Origin: CALACW01 sp963627915
GTDB taxonomy: Bacteria > Bacillota > Clostridia > Oscillospirales > Acutalibacteraceae
Assembly: GCA_963627915.1 (NCBI GenBank)
Contig: CAVGCY010000015.1
Span: 1-8,720 of the forward strand
DNA length: 8,720 bases
Reading direction: 5' to 3'
Shown: positions 1 to 7,300 of the stretch, in pieces
Layout of the letters: every line of letters starts with the position of its first letter
How positions within the stretch are numbered: position 1 is the stretch's first letter
Translations under genes and position numbers: made by a program
The notes under the pieces: model-generated
Told to the model about the DNA's origin: nothing
Seen by the model: the letters and a program-made list of their open reading frames with translations, nothing else
The model's database searches: none

Positions 1-41
1 AAGAAAAAGAAATTCAAAATAATCTATCAGGAGGGCTGATT

Positions 42-392
42 ATGAATGTGCAGTACAAATATCAAGGCGATTACCTTATCCCTTGCGTAAGAACTAAGGA
101 GCAGAAAGAAATACATTTAGGCGTGTGGGCAAACCGCCACAGACGGTATCTAAAGCAGTGCCATAAGGTAAGATATTACAATCTAATGACGAGCGAAAAG
201 CTCTACGATTACCTTGCAGAAATCGAGGAGCAAGCGGAAAATATGTTTCTTCGGCTGGTAGATGAACTTGCCGAAAAGGAAAATGTAACAGAAGCACTCA
301 AAGCGGATAATGCTATGGAATGGGTGCGGCGGATGAATAATATCAGAAGCCGTGCTAAGGAGATTGTGGACGCTGAGGTGATTTATAACTGA
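42..392 (+). CDS. tnpV: Transposon-encoded protein TnpV
   Basis: This 116-aa protein matches what I know of the TnpV family, small accessory proteins carried by Tn4451/Tn4453-type elements of Clostridia that move by a large serine recombinase. Their biochemical role is not established. Family-like features are the opening 'YKYQGDYLIP', a central basic stretch (WANRHRRYLKQ, about residues 29-39), a charged helical middle, and the C-terminal segment 'MEWVRRMNNIRSRAKEIV' (about residues 93-110), which is the most characteristic part. Length is about normal, so the gene looks complete. The ATG follows a strong AGGAGGG at 29-35 with six bases of spacing. A terminator follows directly. It marks the left part of the window as mobile-element DNA and agrees with the recombinase remnant near 3070-3240, though I cannot show that both come from one element. 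Confidence 0.85.
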   Translation: MNVQYKYQGDYLIPCVRTKEQKEIHLGVWANRHRRYLKQCHKVRYYNLMTSEKLYDYLAEIEEQAENMFLRLVDELAEKENVTEALKADNAMEWVRRMNNIRSRAKEIVDAEVIYN

Positions 393-414
393 TATACAAT
401 CGAATATGAAGTTT

Positions 415-452
415 AGGACAAGTAGGGAGTGAAATTCTTGCTTGTCCTTTTT
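415..452 (+). terminator. Intrinsic terminator after tnpV
   Basis: AGGACAAG (415-422) pairs perfectly with CTTGTCCT (441-448), and the stem runs into a T tract (448-452). It lies 23 bases after the tnpV stop and is correctly oriented to end that transcript. Confidence 0.7.
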
Positions 453-505
453 GCTGCTCAAAAAGCCATTGGTGTCCGAATATTCAGACAATATAAAATT
501 ATGCA

Positions 506-534
506 TTTAATTTCGCTTTTTATTATGTTATAAT
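506..534 (+). promoter_or_regulatory. Extended -10 promoter upstream of hsdM remnant
   Basis: TGTTATAAT at 526-534 is a perfect extended -10 (TGn plus consensus TATAAT). The only -35 at 17-bp spacing is a poor TTTAAT (506-511), as is common for extended -10 promoters. Predicted start of transcription is near 541, giving a leader of about 130 bases before the hsdM ATG at 671. Between 541 and the hairpin at 633 I see no gene. Confidence 0.5.
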
Positions 535-632
535 AAGTTGGGTAAATTTATGAATTGATGTGCAGAGCCAGAATTGCTGTACAAAATTACAATGATTTTG
601 GTTTACGATAAACGATGAGAAATCAAAAAAAT

Positions 633-651
633 AAAGTGCCGTTGCACTTTT
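633..651. other. Small hairpin in the hsdM leader
   Basis: AAAGTGC (633-639) and GCACTTT (644-650) form a perfect 7-bp stem with loop CGTT, followed on the plus strand by one more T and then C. On the minus strand the same stem is followed by an A/T-rich tract with seven consecutive T (complement of the A run 625-631), which is the better terminator orientation. It sits just before the hsdM ribosome binding site (GGAGG, 660-664), so it could be a minus-strand terminator or a leader element affecting hsdM expression. The stem is visible; the role is inferred. Confidence 0.35.
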
Positions 652-670
652 CAAAATATGGAGGCTGAAT

Positions 671-1387
671 ATGTCAAAGCAGAATATAGATGTTTTATGG
701 GACGATAATCCGATAGATATTACGGCGGAATCCAATTTTATATGGAGCATTGCGAACAAATTAAGGGGCGTGTATATGCCTGATAAATACGGTGATGTCA
801 TTATTCCTATGACAATAATCAGACGCTTGGAATGTGCTTTAGAGCCGACAAAACAGGCAGTTGTGGAGAAGTTTCAGCAGAATCCCAATTATCCTGAAAA
901 GGCAATGTACAGAGTTTCCGGTTTTCAATTTTACAACACCAGTGAATTTACGCTCAAAGAGCTTTGCAACGATGCCGACCATATCGAAGCCAACTTCAAA
1001 GCATATGTTGAATCTTTCTCTCCGAATGTTCAAACTCTTCTGAATGACGAGGACACCTTGAATCTCGGTTCGCATATCAAAACAATGAGCAAGGGCGGAT
1101 GCCTTTATACTGTTGTAAAGGCTTTTTCGGAGCTTGATTTATCTCCGAAAACATATGATTCCATCAAAATGGGATATATCTTTGAAAACCTTATCGGAAG
1201 ATTTTTCCAAAATGTTGATGCCGGACAGTATTATACAGGACGAGATATTATCAAAGTCTGCGTATCTCTTCTTATTGCAGAGGGCTGCGACGATATATTT
1301 GAGGACGGAAAGATTATTACCGTATGTGATATAAAAACACCGAGATTGATACAATTTAATTATTCCTCCGCCGATTTTGCCGCTTGA
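671..1387 (+). pseudogene. hsdM: Type I restriction-modification M subunit, truncated
   Basis: The first ~221 residues read as the N-terminal helical domain (HsdM_N type) of a type I DNA methyltransferase: 'SNFIWSIANKLRG' near the start, 'GDVIIPMTIIRRLECAL', 'KAFSELDLSP', 'MGYIFENLIGRF' and 'YTGRDIIKV'. A functional HsdM (about 500 aa) continues after 'DGKIITVCD' with the SAM-binding AxGTGG motif and later the catalytic NPPF motif. Here the reading frame switches at about position 1333 to unrelated sequence (KTPRLIQFNY...) and stops at 1387, so both motifs are missing and no methylation is expected. The start is supported by GGAGG at 660-664, six bases before the ATG. No hsdS or hsdR is in the window. 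The break coincides with insertion-sequence-like repeats at 1384-1417, suggesting disruption by insertion and later loss of the rest. Confidence 0.85.
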
Positions 1388-1440
1388 GGGGTAAGTTGGC
1401 ATTTGAGGGGTAAGTTGTGGAAGTCGGGGTGTCCAGGCTG
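1334..1440. mobile_element. Possible insertion-sequence end remnant
   Basis: Coding similarity to HsdM stops at about 1333. The following stretch holds two perfect copies of TTGAGGGGTAAGTTG at 1384-1398 and 1403-1417, a 19-bp period. Short repeated subterminal sequences of this kind are known at IS21-family ends, where they bind the transposase, so this may be a leftover element end that interrupted hsdM. No transposase gene (istA/istB) is in the window. Outer boundaries are uncertain and no target duplication can be identified because the rest of hsdM is absent. The repeats are seen directly; the IS21 assignment is inference. Confidence 0.4.
1384..1417 (+). repeat. Two direct repeats, 15 bp at 19-bp period
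   Basis: TTGAGGGGTAAGTTG occurs at 1384-1398 and 1403-1417, separated by GCAT. The first copy overlaps the TGA that ends the hsdM remnant. The spacing of about two helical turns would suit a protein binding both copies on one DNA face. Confidence 0.8.
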
Positions 1441-1450
1441 TTTTTATCGG

Positions 1451-1487
1451 TAGAAATGTTCATACATCGCCGGTATAATAGACGGCG
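1451..1487 (+). promoter_or_regulatory. Promoter with dyad around -10, upstream of Nudix operon
   Basis: TAGAAA (1451-1456), a 17-bp spacer and consensus TATAAT (1474-1479) make a good sigma-A-type promoter placing the transcript start near 1486, about 32 bases before the Nudix ATG. The -10 is framed by an inverted repeat, CGCCG (1468-1472) and CGGCG (1483-1487), so a bound dimeric repressor would block it. The repeat could be chance, and no regulator gene is recognised nearby. Confidence 0.5.
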
Positions 1488-1517
1488 AAAAAGTTGAGTT
1501 TTTTGGAGGACATATGT

Positions 1518-1970
1518 ATGCGAGCACCTTTTCAAATATTAGCCATTCCGTATAGAGTGACGCCGGAATTGCAGTTTTGTGTGTTTCACCGTGCGGATAT
1601 AGACCAGTACCAGTTTGTCGCTGGTGGTGGCGAAAATGATGAAAAGCCTGTTGATGCAGCAATTCGTGAGATTTGTGAAGAGACGTCAATCAACACAGAT
1701 AGTGTAATACAACTCACGTCGATGGTTTATGTTCCCGCAAATGTGATAGCCCAAAGACATCGAAAACTCTGGCCAGAAGACACTTTTGTGATCCCGGAAT
1801 ATACATACGCTTTTGAGTGCAAAAAGGATGTTGTGCTTTCAGATGAGCATTCAGGAATTGAATGGTTGAGCTATGATGATGCGATGCAACGGCTGACATG
1901 GGATTCAAATAAAACAGCTCTGTATGAACTGAACTGCCGCCTTCAATCTATGGACCAAAATGCGAGGTAA
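1518..1970 (+). CDS. Nudix hydrolase (nucleoside di/triphosphate pyrophosphatase-like)
   Basis: A 150-aa cytoplasmic hydrolase of the Nudix superfamily, which cleaves nucleoside diphosphates linked to another group X. The Nudix box (GX5EX7REUXEEXGU) is at residues 36-58: G36, E42, then R50-E51 and E54-E55, the metal-binding Arg/Glu core, all present. The usual final Gly is Ser57, a mild deviation. The N-terminus 'MRAPFQILAIPYR' resembles dATP/dihydroneopterin-triphosphate pyrophosphatase-type members, but the substrate cannot be read from sequence. I chose ATG 1518 because GGAGGA at 1505-1510 lies seven bases upstream; the frame is open from a TTG at 1494, but that would include the ribosome binding site. 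First gene of a three-gene operon with only five bases before the next ATG. Composition is AT-rich like the 282-aa gene and unlike the 60-aa gene between them. Confidence 0.88.
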   Translation: MRAPFQILAIPYRVTPELQFCVFHRADIDQYQFVAGGGENDEKPVDAAIREICEETSINTDSVIQLTSMVYVPANVIAQRHRKLWPEDTFVIPEYTYAFECKKDVVLSDEHSGIEWLSYDDAMQRLTWDSNKTALYELNCRLQSMDQNAR

Positions 1971-1975
1971 CCGCC

Positions 1976-2158
1976 ATGAAGCAAATCACAAACAAGGAAT
2001 ACGAAGAGTGGCAGAAATACAAAGCGGAGAAAGCGAAGGGCCACATCCTGCTGCCGGATACCGTCCGGTTCATCTGCGAGGCCAACGGCTATGACGCAGA
2101 AAAGATCGGTCAGCACTTCCTTGAGATTCTGCCGAAGATCTGCCCGAAAGAGGAATGA
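1976..2158 (+). CDS. Small conserved-looking protein of unknown function
   Basis: A 60-aa, soluble, charged protein that I cannot assign to a named family. The N-terminal third is strongly charged and helical (NKEYEEWQKYKAEKAK), followed by 'GHILLPDTVRFICEANGYDAEKIGQHFLEILPKIC', which looks like two or three short helices and could be a small DNA- or protein-binding fold. There is no signal peptide or membrane segment. Its start is supported by GAGGT at 1964-1968, seven bases before the ATG and overlapping the Nudix stop, so translation is probably coupled. The codons are visibly rich in G/C at third positions, unlike both neighbours but like the recombinase remnant at 3070-3240, so it may derive from the same GC-richer mobile element. 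Confidence 0.7.
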   Translation: MKQITNKEYEEWQKYKAEKAKGHILLPDTVRFICEANGYDAEKIGQHFLEILPKICPKEE

Positions 2159-2167
2159 GGAGTTCGC

Positions 2168-3016
2168 ATGGTAATTGATACTACATCTCGGGAGAGAATG
2201 GAAAGCTCACTTGCTCATTTGATGGGTGTTTCTGTACCAGAGCTTTATCAATACATCGAAGCGGCAGCGGATTCAGCCGTAGAAGGTCAATGGTGTTTTA
2301 ATCAGGACCTTTTTGATAAAGCTATGGAAGACTTTTATTCTGATATGATTGAGCAAGAGTTACCAGATGAAATACTGTTTTTCCATCTATCGCGGAGGCT
2401 TAAAGGCTCTGAAAACGAAATCAGCTATAATTTACAAGAACTGCTCACGTCAAATAATAGTTTTTCAGAGTTCCTGAACGCACATCAGATCACCTTTAGA
2501 AAAGGGGCTGGAAACAGAATAATTCTTTGCTATAGAGATAGACAGATTAGCTTGGAAAACACAATGAGTACGGATGTGTGTTATCTGCGTAACAGGTTGG
2601 GCTATAACTCAGGTCGAGAAGATTTTTGCTTTAACGGTTTTGATTTTCGTGATTTGCTGATGAGGAATCAATACACTCGCCAGTTACAAGACTGTCCAGA
2701 AATACTTGAACGCCTTGAAAGCTATTTACGAATAAAGGGGCTCGCAAAAGAATATGCGGAAAAGAGCGAATACTACTGCTTCATGTATAGATTCCCTATA
2801 GGGTGTGTGATTTTTGATGGAAAAGATGACTTGACCGTTGATGAAAAACAACTTCATTTATTAAATCAAGTTGCATATCGTCTCTACCAGTACAGCGGAG
2901 ATTCACGGTATCTATATGATCACGATAATCCGATACTTCGACTTAAGGACGATGATAATGCTTCTGTAGACTGTTTGGTGTCCACTGAAATAATCACTTC
3001 CGATATGATCGAATAA
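2168..3016 (+). CDS. Hypothetical protein, 282 aa, last gene of Nudix operon
   Basis: I do not recognise this protein. It is soluble, with no signal peptide or membrane segment. It opens with a helical region (residues 1-65), then 'ILFFHLSRRL' (69-78), a beta-looking stretch 'NRIILCYRDRQISL' (116-129), and the most motif-like part, 'YLRNRLGYN' (139-147) followed by 'FCFNGFDFRDLL' (153-164). A further helical region and a strand 'CVIFDG' (213-218) precede an Asp-rich end (DHDNP, DDDN). The clustered aromatic, Arg, His and Asp residues suggest an enzyme fold rather than a structural protein, but no catalytic motif can be named. Start is supported by GAGGAG (2157-2162), five bases before the ATG and overlapping the preceding stop. 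It is the operon's last gene, five bases before a strong hairpin. Pairing with a Nudix enzyme suggests a nucleotide-related role, as inference only. Confidence 0.75.
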   Translation: MVIDTTSRERMESSLAHLMGVSVPELYQYIEAAADSAVEGQWCFNQDLFDKAMEDFYSDMIEQELPDEILFFHLSRRLKGSENEISYNLQELLTSNNSFSEFLNAHQITFRKGAGNRIILCYRDRQISLENTMSTDVCYLRNRLGYNSGREDFCFNGFDFRDLLMRNQYTRQLQDCPEILERLESYLRIKGLAKEYAEKSEYYCFMYRFPIGCVIFDGKDDLTVDEKQLHLLNQVAYRLYQYSGDSRYLYDHDNPILRLKDDDNASVDCLVSTEIITSDMIE

Positions 3017-3020
3017 CGAA

Positions 3021-3055
3021 AAACGCCTCCGAGCCGATGTGGTTCAGAGGCGTTT
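3021..3055. terminator. Shared terminator between Nudix operon and recombinase remnant
   Basis: AAACGCCTC (3021-3029) pairs perfectly with GAGGCGTTT (3047-3055), and GAGCC/GGTTC inside it extend the stem past one mismatch, leaving loop GATGT. On the plus strand the tail is short (TTT, part of the stem). On the minus strand the stem runs into five T, so it was probably the recombinase terminator first and now also ends the plus-strand operon. Confidence 0.75.
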
Positions 3056-3069
3056 CTGCGTCTATGGGA

Positions 3070-3240
3070 TTACGCTTTGATCTCGGTACCGTCCTTGAAG
3101 GTCACCCGGATGTCCTTTTTACTGTGGACGGTGATGTAGTCCACCATCGCCAGCCAGTCTGTTTCCCGGAACTCCGTCAGTGGCTCCCAGCTCCGCAGGT
3201 TTTTCAAGTATGCTTCGATTTGGTGCTTTCGGGGCATGAG
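3070..3240 (-). pseudogene. Large serine recombinase, C-terminal remnant
   Basis: Read on the minus strand, about 55 codons end at TAA (complement of 3070-3072). They include 'RKHQIEAYLKNL', 'LTEFRETDWLAMVDYITVH' and the ending 'KDIRVTFKDGTEIKA'. The pattern (helix, [E/D]-x-W-x-x-[L/M]-V-D-Y-x-T-V, then D-[I/V]-R-x-T-F-K-[D/N]-G-T-E-I) is the usual C-terminal end of large serine recombinases of Clostridia integrative elements (TnpX/Pin-related). The N-terminal catalytic domain with the nucleophile Ser is absent: further right the frame meets TGA (complement of 3253-3255) and the plus strand is already alanine racemase. Composition is GC-richer than the surroundings. The exact breakpoint, somewhere about 3228-3243, cannot be fixed because both genes read plausibly through it. 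Confidence 0.8.
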
Positions 3241-3994
3241 CCGTATAGGTTTTCAGATAACCGAGGAAAGCGCTGATATCTGTGCCGAAATTGCCAAACT
3301 TCCGAATATTAAGGCGGAGGGACTGTTTTCGCACTTTGCGACCGCGGACGAAACTGATTTATCAAAAGCCGAGGCGCAGAGAGACAGATATAAGCAGTTT
3401 GCCGCTATGCTCGAAAAAAGGGGAATTGATATTCCCGTAAAGCATCTTAACAACAGTGCGGGAATAATGAATTTTACCGAATTTTTTGATATGTGCAGAA
3501 TGGGCATTATTCTCTACGGTCTTTACCCGTCAAATGAGGTTGACCCCGCAAAACTTGATATTAAACCTGTTATGAGCTGGAAGGCGAGAATTTCGCACAT
3601 AAAAACGCTCGAAGCCGGCAGAGAGATTTCCTACGGCGGAACATTTAAGACAACGAAGCCTACGCGCGTCGCTACCATTCCGGTAGGATATGCAGACGGC
3701 TATCCCCGCTGTCTTTCAAATATCGGCAGAGTGCTGATAAACGGTAAATTTGCCGATATAGTCGGCAGAGTTTGCATGGATCAGTTCATGGTCAACGTCA
3801 CCGATATCAATTGCGAAATCGGCGACGAGGTCGTACTTGTCGGAAAACAGGGCGATAATGAGCTGTCTATGGAGGAAGTAAGCGAAAATGCACATTCGTT
3901 TAATTACGAACTCCCGTGCAGGATAGCAAGACGCGTACCCAGGGTGTATGTAAAAGACGGCAAAGCTGTAAAAACGGTTAATTATTTGTATTAA
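3236..3994 (+). pseudogene. alr: Alanine racemase, 5'-truncated
   Basis: Alanine racemase interconverts L- and D-alanine with pyridoxal phosphate and supplies peptidoglycan synthesis. The 252 codons cover roughly the last two thirds of a ~380-aa enzyme: 'GMSRIGF' (the usual continuation of K-x-D-T-G), 'FSHFATAD', 'HLNNSAG', 'RMGIILYGLYPS', then the C-terminal barrel with 'ISYGGTF' (Y133 here, equivalent to the catalytic Tyr265 of the Geobacillus enzyme), 'PVGYADGYPR' and 'GRVCMDQ'. The first ~130 residues are missing, including the PLP-binding Lys39 equivalent and the Lys129 region, so the product cannot be active. The ATG at 3236 is simply the internal Met of GMSR and has no ribosome binding site. 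The remainder shows no internal stop or frameshift, so truncation is recent or a sequence artefact. It abuts the recombinase remnant head-to-head and is followed by two terminators. Confidence 0.88.
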
Positions 3995-4038
3995 CAGAAA
4001 AAAATAATTTATAAATAGAATAATATAAAAGAAATTCA

Positions 4039-4081
4039 CCTCTCGCAGACTGAAAATAAAGCCGACGAGAGGCTTTTTTTT
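4039..4081 (+). terminator. Intrinsic terminator after alr
   Basis: CCTCTCG (4039-4045) pairs with CGAGAGG (4066-4072), followed by C and eight T (4074-4081). It lies 45 bases after the alr stop and is a canonical rho-independent terminator. Confidence 0.85.
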
Positions 4082-4091
4082 GCAATAAGAA

Positions 4092-4123
4092 GGCTTGGAA
4101 AATGTATTTCAAGCCGATTTTTT
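4092..4123 (+). terminator. Second, tandem terminator
   Basis: GGCTTG (4092-4097) pairs with CAAGCC (4110-4115), and the stem can extend inward by G-T, A-T and A-T pairs. GA and six T (4118-4123) follow. It backs up the terminator just upstream and insulates the protease gene from read-through. Confidence 0.65.
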
Positions 4124-4152
4124 GTATTTCATACCGAATTTGAAAAAATTGC

Positions 4153-4182
4153 TTGAAAAAAGGAAATTTTGTGTAGTATACT
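4153..4182 (+). promoter_or_regulatory. Sigma-A-like promoter of the secreted protease gene
   Basis: TTGAAA (4153-4158), an 18-bp spacer and TATACT (4177-4182) match the -35/-10 consensus at five of six positions each. Transcription would begin near 4189, leaving a leader of about 145 bases before the ATG at 4333. It lies directly downstream of the tandem terminators, so the protease is probably transcribed alone. Confidence 0.6.
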
Positions 4183-4242
4183 TGCAATATAAAAGCGGTT
4201 TTAATATAAAAAAATATTAATGTCAGAAAAGGGGGGTATTGT

Positions 4243-4281
4243 ATGCAAATGTTTTTTATTTGTTTGTTGGATTCGTCTTAA
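4243..4281 (+). CDS. Possible 12-codon leader peptide
   Basis: In the protease leader, ATG 4243 starts a 12-aa ORF (MQMFFICLLDSS) ending at TAA 4279-4281. It is preceded by AAAAGGGGGG (4227-4236), a purine tract stronger than most ribosome binding sites here, at suitable spacing. Directly after the stop, AAAACT (4281-4286) can pair with AGTTTT (4290-4295). The arrangement resembles a translated leader that could affect downstream expression, but there is no run of regulatory codons and the hairpin is weak. It may instead be a chance start behind a G-rich tract. Confidence 0.35.
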   Translation: MQMFFICLLDSS

Positions 4282-4332
4282 AAACTACTAGTTTTAAATT
4301 TCTGATTGAAAGTATGAAAGGAAGGGTATTTA

Positions 4333-7300
4333 ATGAAGAAAATTATTTCAATTTTTTTAAGTGTTATTATGCTTTTGTCTGCATCTTCATTTGGTCTTAT
4401 AGCTAATGCTGTAAAAATTTCAATAGATGATGTTAAACAAACCGTAGACAAATTGGATTCAGATTATCGAGATACTGTTTCATCGCTTGTGATTTCTACG
4501 AAACTAAAAGCGGATGTGACACTTGATAAAGATGATTATTATTATGGCGACGAGATAAAAATAAATCTTACTGTTACTAATGAAGGTAACAGAAAACTTG
4601 ACACTTTTATGGTGAGAAATAAACTGTCACATAAGTCTTTCACTATAAAGAACAGAACAGATTTGAGACAAACGGTTTTGAATTCCGGTGAATCTTTTTC
4701 TGAATCTATGTCAACATATAGAGTTCCCACCGGAATTGCGTCAAGTGTAATATATCAGGTCGGAAATATCGTGGAAGAACTTCTTACTGTTGTTTATAAG
4801 GTTTTTTCTATGATACCCGGTTCTCCTGTTGTTTGTGCAAGTGATTTAGTTTATTTTACTTATGGCGGTATTCCTACATATATGCATACTTATGTTTTTG
4901 CTTTTGTTAGTGATGAAAATACTGATAATCCTGATACCCCCGATGACCCGGATACGCCTGATGATTCTATTTATAAAGTAGTTTTTAATTCAAACGGAGG
5001 TACTCTTGTACCTGAACAAGATGTTAAAAACGGTCAATATGCAGTTGAGCCGGAAATGCCTAAAAAGGATGGATACGTATTTCTTGGTTGGTATACAGAC
5101 GCATCATGCAAAGATTTATTTTTGTTTGAGGATGAAGCGATAACAGACAATGTTGTTCTTTATGCAGGATGGGTTGAAAATAATCAGGATGCTATAGCTG
5201 CAAAATATGCGGCAAGTTTAATAAGCATAATTTACGGTTCCGGTGATAGTGCAATTAATGTTACAAAAGATATTACATTACCTGTAATAATAGACGCTGT
5301 TCCCAATGCGGTCATTTCATGGTCATCCGGTAATCCGGAAATTATTTCTGATACGGGAAATGTATCTCGTCCGGAATCTTTGAATGCTGACGTAACTTTG
5401 AGGGCAACGGTTACTGTCGGTTCATCGCAGGAAACGGTAGATTTCACTGTAACAGTTGTGCATCAATTGACACAAGACACTGCAAATAAGGATTATTCTG
5501 TTAATGATATTCAAATAATGAATGACGGCACCGCAACTGTTGACTATAATGATGACGAAACGCAGGTTGTTTCTATTGAAGGTAAGTATACTGAAATCAT
5601 AATAGATGACTCTGCAGATGCATTAGATGCAATCCAAAGTATTAGAACGATTTTGGGAATTAACGATGCTTATTCTGAATTAACAGAATCTGTCGTTACT
5701 AAGGATGAATACGGCGGAGAGTACACATTCAATCAACAATATAACGGTATAAATTTATACGGCAGAGAAATAACAGTATCTTCCGATGACGAAGGAACTG
5801 CTGATTTTCTTTCTTCCAATCTTTATTTAACAACTCTTTTAAACTCTGTTGAAACCGAACCGAGTATATCAAAAAATGAAGCTATAGGTATTCTCAAAAA
5901 TGTATACGGTGAAAATGTTGAGGTAGACGAAGAGAGTATAGAAAGTGTTGTATATACATTTGATGAATACTACAACGAACCTACCATTGCTTATGTAATT
6001 TATTTATCGGGAACCGATTCTGATGATAATAGTTTATCACAAATGATTATATTGAATGCCGTTAACGGAGACATAATTCAATCAATTGCGGGTGATCACG
6101 AGGACACAACAGTTAATGCAAGCGGAAAAGATGAAAAAGGAAAAAAAGTATCTTTCCCGGTACAATTAACTCTTTCAGAGTCCTCTGTTTACTACTATTA
6201 TTTGTATGATGCTTCCACCAAAGTTCAAATAAATGAAGACGGTCATAAAATAGGAAACGATATTAATTATTGGGATGACGGACAAGCTGTTTCTGCGTAT
6301 GTTAATATGCGTAAGGTTATTAAGTGGTGGCGTTCAGAGTTCGGTCGAAATTCATTAGACGGAAACGGAATGAAGGTAAATGTTATTATTCATGATGATG
6401 ATAACAAAAAAAGCAAATACAATAATGCATATTGGAGATCAAGCGATAAAAGTATTCGTATTACTGATATATCCGGTAGTATAGTTAAATATTCACGTGC
6501 TGTTGCGTTGGATGTGTTAACCCATGAGTCAACACATGCAGTCATAGAATATTCAGTCGGACGTAATTTTTCTTCATATAATAAGAATGCCCCCGGTGCA
6601 ATTAGTGAGGGATATGCCGATGTATTTGGATGTTTTCAAAATAAAAACTGGACACATGGAGAGGATTTATATACTTCTTCTTCAATAAGAAACGGAACTG
6701 TTATAAATTGTACAAGGGATATTGCGAATCCATCTAGTGAAAATGCACTTAGAAAAGGACCTGACAAGTTATCCAGTCCTTTGTATGTTGATTATACAGT
6801 TAATACAGATGATGACGGCGGAGTGCACACCAACAGTTTTTTAATTTCTCATGCAGCGTATTTGATGTATGATTACGGAATGTCTTACAGTACACTTGAA
6901 AAAATATTTTACAAATCACTCAGAATGGGCTATACAATTAGTTCTGACTTTTTTGATGTAAGAAGAAATATTCTGAAAGCTGCAAAGAAAATAAAATTAT
7001 CTGAATCAGAGATAAGAATTATAGAAAAAGCCTTTAAAGCAGAAGGTATATCTGCAAGTGCTGATATTGTATTTGCCATAGATTCAACCGGCTCCATGAG
7101 CGGACATATAGACTCGGTAAAAGAGAATCTGAAAAATTTTGTTAAATCTCTGAACAGCAGGGGCGTTTCACTTAATATGTCGGTTATAGAGTTCCGCGAT
7201 ATTTTTGAGGACGGTACGGATTCCACCGTTTACCATGAGATAGACGGTAAAAAATGGACTAGCAATGTTGATAAAATAATCAAGGTTTTGGACGGTATAT

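Noticed and set aside
183..506. 107-aa minus-strand ORF over tnpV and its terminator
   Set aside because: It runs antisense through a convincing tnpV gene, has no ribosome binding site and looks like no protein family.
1494..1517. TTG start for the Nudix gene at 1494
   Set aside because: It would place the ribosome binding site GGAGGA inside the coding sequence; ATG 1518 has ideal spacing and gives the family-like start MRAPFQ.
3037..3276. 79-aa plus-strand ORF
   Set aside because: It is the complement of the recombinase remnant and its terminator; the minus-strand reading is recognisable and the plus one is not.
3119..3334. 71-aa minus-strand ORF across the recombinase/alr junction
   Set aside because: It is in a different frame from the recombinase remnant and crosses into the alr coding region antisense.
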